Shown here piece by piece: positions 1 through 4,681 of a stretch of DNA of 7,457 nucleotides. The stretch's first letter is position 1; each line of letters opens with the position of its first letter. The notes beneath the pieces are model-generated. The model saw nothing but the letters and a program-made list of their open reading frames with translations, was not told the origin of the DNA and ran no database searches. The DNA comes from CAZAJT01 sp964485585 (GTDB lineage: Bacteria; Patescibacteriota; Microgenomatia; UBA1406; GWC2-37-13). The DNA lies in NCBI GenBank assembly GCA_964485585.1, contig CAZAJT010000043.1, positions 1 to 7,457 of the forward strand, written 5' to 3'. Position numbers and translations under genes: made by a program.

Positions 1-1
1 G

Positions 2-613
2 AAACTTGGAGCGAGAGAGCTGCGTGAAGTTGATGAGGAGGAGGTGCAGAAGCGGCTTAAGAGTCTGAAGAGGCGACCCATATACCTCATCCTTGAAAAT
101 ATCTACGATACTTATAATGTCGGAGGCTTGTTCCGGCTGGCCGACGCGCTTGCTATGGAAAAGATCTATTTATGTGGTGAGACGGAAATTCCGCCGAATC
201 CCAAAATCAAAAAAGCCTCGATAGGTACTTATAAGGTCGTACCGTGGGAATATAAACGGACAGCCGGAGAAGCGATTGAGGAGTTGAGAAAGGTTCGGAG
301 TTCGGAGTTCGGAGTTTTGAGCTCGGAGAAATCAAGACAAAAGAAACTCATAACTCATAACTCAAAACTCATAACTATCATCGCAATTGAACAACATCGA
401 AAAGCGATTGAGTACAAGCAGGCTCAGTATTCACTGCCCATCGCATTTGTGGTAGGGAACGAAACTTCAGGAGTTACAAAAAAAACATTGAGGCTCGTTG
501 ATCAAATCGTCGAGATACCGATGTGGGGTATCAATAAGTCGCTAAACGTAATTGTCTCCGCTACGGTTGTAACGTACTTTGCGATAAGTAAATTGAGAAA
601 TTCCAAATCCTAA
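2..613 (+). CDS. SpoU/TrmH-family RNA 2'-O-ribose methyltransferase (5' end outside window)
   Basis: Probably transfers a methyl group from S-adenosylmethionine to a ribose 2'-OH in tRNA or rRNA; the exact target cannot be told. The three SPOUT motifs are visible: motif 1 around NVGGLFRLADAL, motif 2 IAFVVGNETSGV, and motif 3 IPMWGINKSLNVIVSA, which bind the cofactor in a C-terminal knot. The frame is open to the left edge. The residues before the GTG at 44 (KLGARELREVDEEE) read like the normal N-terminus of the family, so the true start is probably just outside the window and the GTG, directly abutting GAGGAGGAG, is internal. Between the N-terminal half (ending EELRK) and IIAIEQ there is an extra stretch of about 27 residues encoded by tandem heptads (292-376). 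The last residues (RNSKS) and the TAA fall in the following AT-rich inverted repeat. Family assignment is firm; substrate is unknown. Confidence 0.93.
   Translation, partial: KLGARELREVDEEEVQKRLKSLKRRPIYLILENIYDTYNVGGLFRLADALAMEKIYLCGETEIPPNPKIKKASIGTYKVVPWEYKRTAGEAIEELRKVRSSEFGVLSSEKSRQKKLITHNSKLITIIAIEQHRKAIEYKQAQYSLPIAFVVGNETSGVTKKTLRLVDQIVEIPMWGINKSLNVIVSATVVTYFAISKLRNSKS
292..376 (+). repeat. Inverted heptad-repeat element inserted in frame in the methyltransferase
   Basis: The left arm is TTCGGAG three times (294-314) followed by degenerate copies. The right arm is AACTCAT in near-perfect 7-base steps (345-376). Read on one strand, both arms are runs of AGTTNNG, so they can pair as an imperfect hairpin. 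The segment encodes about 27 residues rich in S, K and T with no place in the SPOUT fold and no stop codon. A related heptad element lies at 7060-7114. Confidence 0.8.
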
Positions 614-711
614 GCACCAATTTCCAAATAAGCACCAATATCGAAATTCAAAACAATGTAATTTGAGATTTGGAATTTATTTGAAACTTGAGATTTGTTA
701 TTTGGTGTTTA
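598..711. repeat. AT-rich inverted repeat between convergent genes
   Basis: AAATTCCAAATC at 598-609 is the exact reverse complement of 667-678. TAAGCACCAATTTCCAAAT at 611-629 pairs with 693-711 at 15 of 19 positions. The intervening sequence repeats CCAAAT/CACCAA words. It supplies the stop codon of the methyltransferase (611-613) and ends about 11 bases before the stop of the convergent gene. It may act as a bidirectional transcription end, but there is no GC-rich stem with a clean U-tract. Confidence 0.65.
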
Positions 712-722
712 TTATAGTAGGG

Positions 723-1145
723 CTATTTGCAAATGTTTTTTTTAAGCTCTTCTTGTTCTTTCACGGGTAGTTTTTCTATTTGCTTTATGAGTGGACCAAC
801 GGTGTTTTGAATGATGGTATGTTGCACCGCTTCGGCAGATTTTGAAGCAGTTTGCTCGATAAATTTTGTCGTCTGAAACTCTGCAGTATCGATCACTTTT
901 TTTGTCTGATCTATATAGTTTTGCACGAGATCACCAACCTTATCTTTAATTTCGTTGAGCGGAATGAATTCATCGCTGGTTTGCTGAGAATCGGTTGTTG
1001 TTGCTTGACCGAGTACGTCCGGTTTGTCTGTTGGTCTATTTTTCAAATACGAAGTACCAAGAATACCGATACCAATTGCAAATATCACCATTAAAATTTT
1101 GAGCGTTTGTACTTTATGAGTTTGCAGAAAAAAAATAACTGACAT
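723..1145 (-). CDS. Small membrane-anchored protein of unknown function
   Basis: Not recognised as a named family. The 140-residue product has a short polar start, one hydrophobic segment at about residues 15-34 (LKILMVIFAIGIGILGTSYL), then a basic KNR and a low-complexity T/D/Q/S linker (about 37-60). A charged, helix-prone region (about 62-140) rich in K, E, Q, T and A follows. This suggests an N-terminal anchor or uncleaved signal with the helical part outside the membrane. No lipobox and no catalytic motif is visible; the single Cys is the penultimate residue. The ATG at 1145 has no Shine-Dalgarno sequence, but a TATACT box (minus strand, 1157-1152) ends six bases before it, which would give a leaderless mRNA. 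An internal ATG codon at residue 19 would cut into the hydrophobic segment and is less likely. It is divergent from tRNA-Thr. Confidence 0.75.
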   Translation of the reverse strand: MSVIFFLQTHKVQTLKILMVIFAIGIGILGTSYLKNRPTDKPDVLGQATTTDSQQTSDEFIPLNEIKDKVGDLVQNYIDQTKKVIDTAEFQTTKFIEQTASKSAEAVQHTIIQNTVGPLIKQIEKLPVKEQEELKKNICK

Positions 1146-1151
1146 AGTTTT

Positions 1152-1157
1152 AGTATA
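1152..1157 (-). promoter_or_regulatory. -10 box of the small membrane protein, leaderless arrangement
   Basis: On the minus strand the box reads TATACT, and its last base is 1152. Six bases then separate it from the ATG at 1145, so the expected transcription start coincides with the A of the ATG. No convincing -35 is present, because that position lies inside the tRNA gene. It overlaps the tRNA -10 box on the other strand. Confidence 0.45.
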
Positions 1158-1159
1158 AT
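1154..1159 (+). promoter_or_regulatory. -10 box of the tRNA-Thr promoter
   Basis: A perfect TATAAT is followed nine bases later by the first base of the tRNA (1169), placing the transcription start 1-3 bases before the mature 5' end. The -35 position is only an A-rich run, with no TTGACA-like hexamer. Confidence 0.6.
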
Positions 1160-1168
1160 GGATATTTA

Positions 1169-1240
1169 GCCCGGATGGCTCAGTGGTAGAGCGAGTTCTT
1201 GGTAAGAACTAGGCCGCGGGTTCGATTCCCGCTTCGGGCT
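1169..1240 (+). tRNA. tRNA-Thr (anticodon GGT)
   Basis: The cloverleaf folds by eye. The acceptor arm is GCCCGGA (1169-1175) with TTCGGGC (1233-1239), including one G-T pair, and the D arm is GCTC/GAGC. The anticodon stem is AGTTC/GAACT around the loop TTGGTAA, giving anticodon GGT (reads ACC/ACT). The T arm is GCGGG-TTCGATT-CCCGC. The discriminator base is T1240 and CCA is not encoded, so CCA must be added after transcription. The 9-bp target duplication of the downstream IS begins at the last acceptor base (1239), yet the tRNA sequence remains complete. Confidence 0.96.
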
Positions 1241-1247
1241 CTTGCAT
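1239..1247. repeat. Left target-site duplication of the IS
   Basis: CTCTTGCAT here is repeated exactly at 2390-2398, just outside the opposite inverted repeat. It covers the last two bases of tRNA-Thr. Confidence 0.85.
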
Positions 1248-1276
1248 AGAAGCGTAACAAAATTGTCACCTAGCAA

Positions 1277-2319
1277 CTAAAAAAAGCTTGGTACATCAAC
1301 CCCTTGTTTTTTACTCATCTCTACCCCTGTTTTCCCGTTAAGATATCTAAATTTTCCTCTACAATCGGTGAATTTAGTAAGACGTCTTTTTAAGACATAG
1401 CCATTAAACCAGAGTCTGGCATGGGTAATTGATTGAAACGACCTCAATGCCACTAAGCGAGCTTCCAAGTGTCCATTCATGCCCTCTATCAAGTTTGACG
1501 TTAACGGAGCTTGTGATATCCCACGGTAGGCAAGAAGTTCATGCTTGTACTTTTCGATATTTGTTAAAACAGATAAACACACAGGATCTTTCCGGTAATC
1601 TCGATACAAACAGTACATCCAATGGTTAAACGTATCATCGGCGATTTTTTGTGAGGAGTCTAAGATAGACTCAATTCTCCTCATAAATGGTTTGTAGGTA
1701 GGGTCTGATCTGACTCTCAGACTGCTGCAAATGTTTTCTTTAAAGTGGTTGTAGCACGTTTGAATCTTAACTTGAGGAAATGAGTTACGGGCCGCAAGTT
1801 TCAAGTTGTAGTTATCGTCACAGACCAAAAGCTCAGGATGGTGGGAGATAATCCTAAAGTAGGAGAAGTATTTCGCCCAGTTTTGATAGTTTTCAGAAGG
1901 AGCAAGAGTAAAGATGGGGATATCGTGTCGAAAGTAATCTATTCCCCACAGAAGTACCCAATCATATTTCTGATCTGCCACATTAAAGTACTTCCCATCA
2001 AACATAAAGACTGATGAGAACCGATTGCAGTAGTTAAACGTAAACTGGTTATTGTTGGGAAGTTGTTTGAGCTCTTCAATACATATCCTCCATGCACTCA
2101 TCGCAGAGATGCAATACTTTACAGAAAGCTTCCTGAAAGACAACCCATCCAAATGATCTGAGAGGATAGATTTCCTATCAAACCATACCGTCTTTATGGA
2201 GAAGTGCCTACTACATGCTTTACAAAGATACAGGATAGAAGAGCTACGTTTAGTCTTTCTAATAACACTGAAGGTTGAGAGACAGGTTGGACACTTGAAT
2301 TTTTTTTCATATACCCCAT
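1277..2319 (-). CDS. Zinc-ribbon DDE transposase of the IS; start codon one base out of frame
   Basis: Catalyses movement of the surrounding IS. The N-terminus, readable from 2323, has a zinc ribbon CPTC-x19-CKAC and then a probable helix-turn-helix (about DGLSFRKLSVKYCISAMSAW). Counted from the TTG at 2152, the likely DDE residues are D52 (FMFDGKYF), D112 or D113 (LLVCDDNY) and E223 (TSNLIEGMNG). C133-x2-H136 in the insertion-like region is typical of Mutator/IS256-type enzymes. The zinc-ribbon frame has no ATG, GTG or TTG before 2152. Two ATGs (2319 and 2310, reading MGYMKK) lie one base out of frame, separated from it by a run of eight A (2307-2300). A ninth A would restore MGYMKKKFKCPTC. 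So either the copy is inactivated by a 1-base deletion, it is expressed by slippage, or the base count is wrong. A start at the TTG would lose the zinc ribbon. Confidence 0.82.
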
Positions 2320-2364
2320 CTAATCATACTTTGGTATACTTGGATCAAGTAAAAGTACCGTTTT

Positions 2365-2389
2365 TAGGTGACAGTTTTGATACGGTACC
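2365..2389. repeat. Right terminal inverted repeat of the IS
   Basis: Its reverse complement matches 1248-1272 at 20 of 25 positions. TAGGTGAC is the identical inner edge. It lies just inside the right target-site copy. Confidence 0.8.
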
Positions 2390-2398
2390 CTCTTGCAT
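2390..2398. repeat. Right target-site duplication of the IS
   Basis: CTCTTGCAT is identical to 1239-1247. The last six bases (TTGCAT) also form the -35 box of the MBL hydrolase promoter. It is followed by T-rich sequence (run of T from 2398 to 2405) that, before insertion, lay directly after the tRNA and may have ended its transcript. Confidence 0.85.
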
Positions 2399-2421
2399 TT
2401 TTTTTGCGGATCTGTTATTCT
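2393..2421 (+). promoter_or_regulatory. Promoter of the MBL hydrolase-dnaB pair
   Basis: The -35 box TTGCAT (2393-2398), a 17-base spacer, an extended -10 TGT, and the -10 box TATTCT (2416-2421). The expected transcription start near 2428 leaves a leader of only about five bases before the ATG at 2433, consistent with the lack of a Shine-Dalgarno sequence. Confidence 0.65.
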
Positions 2422-2432
2422 CCAATATTGCT

Positions 2433-3077
2433 ATGGAGATCAAATATTTAGGTCACGCTTCATTTCTTATCAAGACTAAAGAAGCAAAATTGGTGACTGA
2501 TCCGTATGATTCTTCTATCGGTATTCATTTTCCCAAAACGGAAGCGGATATTGTCACAGTATCTCATCAACATGCTGATCACAATAATCTAAAAGGAATA
2601 GCGGGTGAACCGCTCATCATCGACTGGCCGGGAGAGTTTGAGAAAAAAGGGATTCGGGTATTTGGTTATCAGTGGTACCACGATGAAAAAAAGGGAGAAC
2701 AACGGGGGATGAATACACTGTATAAAATCGAGGCAGACGATATTAATGTTCTTCATTGTGGTGACATCGGCGTATTACCCAACGATGCATTGTATGAAGA
2801 GATAGGGAATATCGATGTGCTTCTTGTCCCTACCGGAGGGTTCTACACCATCGATGAGCAGCAGGCGGCACAAATGGTAAAAAAAATCGATCCGAGCATC
2901 GTAATTCCCATGCACTATAATCATGACAAACTGGATCAGTCCACTTTTGGGAAATTATCCAAACTTGATGCATTTTTAAAACAGATGGGTGTTGATACCC
3001 CCGCTCCTGTTGATAAGCTCGCTTTGAAAAAAGAAGACCTCGGAGATGAGATCAAAGTAGTCGTTATGTCGTTCTGA
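2433..3077 (+). CDS. MBL-fold metal-dependent hydrolase (UlaG/UPF0173-like)
   Basis: A 214-residue metallo-beta-lactamase-fold protein. The N-terminus MEIKYLGHASFLIK and the metal motif SHQHADHN (H45, H47, D49, H50) are characteristic of the UlaG-like branch. Further likely ligands are D111 in LHCGDIG and H161 in PMHYNH. The branch usually binds one or two metal ions and hydrolyses small phosphoesters or lactones, but the substrate here cannot be inferred. The length fits the family. The frame is open for 79 codons upstream, but that part translates IS and promoter sequence, so the ATG at 2433 is chosen; it sits five bases after the predicted transcription start. Followed after 23 bases by dnaB on the same strand, hence probably co-transcribed. 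Confidence 0.92.
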   Translation: MEIKYLGHASFLIKTKEAKLVTDPYDSSIGIHFPKTEADIVTVSHQHADHNNLKGIAGEPLIIDWPGEFEKKGIRVFGYQWYHDEKKGEQRGMNTLYKIEADDINVLHCGDIGVLPNDALYEEIGNIDVLLVPTGGFYTIDEQQAAQMVKKIDPSIVIPMHYNHDKLDQSTFGKLSKLDAFLKQMGVDTPAPVDKLALKKEDLGDEIKVVVMSF

Positions 3078-3100
3078 AATGAGATGCTAGATCCTTGATT

Positions 3101-4441
3101 ATGTCCACCTTAGATGCATACAAAGTGCCGCCACATGATCTGGAAGCTGAAAAATCAGTGCTGGGCGCTCTTCTTATCGACCCGGCAGCGTTTCATTTGG
3201 TAGCCGAATTTCTCAAACCCGACTTTTTTTATTCCCGCGAACATACGCTTATTTACTCGGCGATGATATCGCTTTTTGAAAAGCAGCAGCCGATCGATGT
3301 CGTGACTTTGAAAAATGAGCTTCAGCACGCCGGCACATTAAAGCAAGTCGGTGGATCTTCATATCTCTCGGATCTCATCACTACCGTACCGACATCAGCA
3401 TATGTTGAGCATTACGCCAACATTGTAAAAGATCACTACATAAAAAGAAAAATGATTGATGTTTCTTCGCGTATCGTCGAAAAAGCGTTTGATAACAAAG
3501 GTGATGTGCGAAAGCTTCTCGATCTGGCAGAATCGGAAATTTTCACATTGTCGCAGCAACAGTCTCATCGGGATTTTATCGAATTAAAAGAAATTCTTAC
3601 CGAGAGTTTTGAGCGGTTGGAAGAATTTATGAAGCGGGGAGACAGCCTGCGTGGCGTGCCGACGGGATTTTCCGACCTCGATCATAGACTTGCCGGTATG
3701 CAAGCGTCAAATCTGCTGATTCTTGCGGCGCGACCCGGTATCGGAAAAACAACATTTGCACTAAACATGGCCCTCCACATTGCTACAAAACATAAATACC
3801 CGGTAGGATTTTTTTCACTCGAGATGAGCAAAGAAGAACTGGTCGATCGTCTGCTTGTCGGCCAGGCAGATATTGACGCATGGAAATTGAAAACCGGTAA
3901 GCTTTCAGATGTCGAGATGAAGCATCTCATGGAGGCGATGGGCGATCTCTCGATGGCTCCTATTTTTATTGATGACACGCCGGGTATCTCTATTCTTGAG
4001 ATGCGTACCAAAGCGAGAAAACTGAAGCTGGAGAAAGATGTCAAACTCATTGTGGTTGATTATCTGCAGCTTGCCGATGCCGGGAAACGATTCGAGTCAC
4101 GGGTACAGGAAGTTTCATTTGTCTCACAGGGATTAAAGAATCTCGCCCGCGAACTGCGGATTCCGGTACTGGCACTTTCTCAGCTGTCTCGGGCAGTAGA
4201 GCAGCGGGGGATAAAAAAACCACAGCTTGCGGATCTGCGCGAATCCGGCGCTATAGAACAGGATGCGGATGTTGTTATGTTTTTATATTACGAAGATGAA
4301 AGTGAAGACCTGCTGGATCAAAGTAAACGGCAGATCAAACTCAGTATCGCAAAACACCGCAACGGTCCAGTGGGAGAGATAGATCTTTTGTTCCGCGGTG
4401 ACAGAGTGAAATTTTATAGCGTAGAGAAAACGTCTCTTTAA
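3101..4441 (+). CDS. dnaB: Replicative DNA helicase DnaB
   Basis: The hexameric 5'-3' helicase that unwinds DNA at the replication fork and works with primase. The 446-residue length is normal. Residues 1 to about 105 form the N-terminal helical domain (PPHDLEAEKSVLGALLIDP), then comes a linker, then the RecA-like ATPase from about 165. Walker A is ARPGIGKTT (K216, T217), Walker B is LIVVDYLQL (D320), followed by LSQLSRAVEQR and DLRESGAIEQDADVVMF, both diagnostic for DnaB. No intein or insertion is present. The ATG at 3101 (MSTLDAYKVPPHD) is preferred over the TTG two codons upstream because the family begins there. Only a weak purine-rich GAAATGAG lies well upstream. It lies 23 bases after the MBL hydrolase and converges on the copper ATPase. 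Confidence 0.98.
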   Translation: MSTLDAYKVPPHDLEAEKSVLGALLIDPAAFHLVAEFLKPDFFYSREHTLIYSAMISLFEKQQPIDVVTLKNELQHAGTLKQVGGSSYLSDLITTVPTSAYVEHYANIVKDHYIKRKMIDVSSRIVEKAFDNKGDVRKLLDLAESEIFTLSQQQSHRDFIELKEILTESFERLEEFMKRGDSLRGVPTGFSDLDHRLAGMQASNLLILAARPGIGKTTFALNMALHIATKHKYPVGFFSLEMSKEELVDRLLVGQADIDAWKLKTGKLSDVEMKHLMEAMGDLSMAPIFIDDTPGISILEMRTKARKLKLEKDVKLIVVDYLQLADAGKRFESRVQEVSFVSQGLKNLARELRIPVLALSQLSRAVEQRGIKKPQLADLRESGAIEQDADVVMFLYYEDESEDLLDQSKRQIKLSIAKHRNGPVGEIDLLFRGDRVKFYSVEKTSL

Positions 4442-4448
4442 GTCTTTT

Positions 4449-4495
4449 TGTCATGCCGAACTTGACCTCCGATTCGGAGGTCTTGTTTCGGCATC
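4449..4495. repeat. Double-stem palindromic repeat after dnaB
   Basis: It begins TGTCAT. The outer stem is ATGCCGAA (4453-4460) with TTCGGCAT (4487-4494); the inner perfect stem is GACCTCCG (4464-4471) with CGGAGGTC (4475-4482), loop ATT. On the opposite strand it matches the second half of the 7280-7365 element, with the same inner stem and linkers but a different, still complementary, outer stem. It could act as the dnaB terminator hairpin, but no U-tract follows. Confidence 0.75.
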
Positions 4496-4539
4496 TTCCA
4501 TGTAGCAGATAGATCTTTTAAATCAGGATTCGTAGTTCT

Positions 4540-4681
4540 TATAAGCACGAGTTTCGCAGTTGTCATTCTGATCGGCCAATGGCCGAGAAGAATCTCTCGC
4601 GAATGCGAGGCTGAAACAAGTTCAGAGATCCTTCGTCGTTTCACTCCTCAGGATGACAGGAAGTGCGAAACTCGTGTTATA
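4540..4681. repeat. MITE-like composite repeat with a TGTCATT element nested inside
   Basis: The outer arms TATAAGCACGAGTTTCGCA (4540-4558) and the reverse complement of 4664-4681 are identical except for one extra base; 13 bp (CACGAGTTTCGCA) are perfect. Inside lies a 98-bp element, 4561-4658, bounded by TGTCATTCTGA and TCAGGATGACA, which holds the palindrome TCGGCCAATGGCCGA. The right arm overlaps the stop codon of the copper ATPase (4677-4679). A similarly built pair of arms encloses the element at 7112-7247. The 4442-4676 gap between the two genes holds nothing else recognisable. Confidence 0.7.

Larger units (their letters stand above)
1248..2389 (-). mobile_element. Insertion sequence, IS256/Mutator-like (about 1.14 kb)
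   Basis: The ends are imperfect 25-bp inverted repeats: 1248-1272 against the reverse complement of 2365-2389, matching at 20 of 25 positions, with the inner block TGTCACCTA identical. They are flanked by an exact 9-bp direct repeat (CTCTTGCAT). One transposase gene fills the element on the minus strand. The 8-9 bp duplication, roughly 25-bp terminal repeats and DDE transposase fit the IS256 family in a broad sense; the N-terminal zinc ribbon recalls its IS1249-like members, but the exact family is inferred. Removing the IS and one copy of the duplication places tRNA-Thr 41 bases before the MBL hydrolase start. Confidence 0.88.

Noticed and set aside
294..376. CRISPR-like array
   Set aside because: Units are 7 bases with no spacers, so this is a tandem and inverted simple repeat.
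2205..2299. Separate small zinc-ribbon protein on the minus strand
   Set aside because: The CPTC/CKAC frame continues without a stop into the transposase body, so it is its N-terminal domain.
2196..2432. Open frame that would extend the MBL hydrolase by 79 residues upstream
   Set aside because: The extension is antisense to the transposase N-terminus and crosses the IS end, target duplication and predicted promoter; family homology begins at MEIKYLGHAS (2433).
3095..3100. TTG start two codons before dnaB ATG
   Set aside because: The ATG at 3101 matches the normal beginning of DnaB and no ribosome-binding site favours the TTG.
4438..4644. 68-codon minus-strand open frame between dnaB and copA
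   Set aside because: It is made only of the palindromic repeats in this gap and has no coding features.
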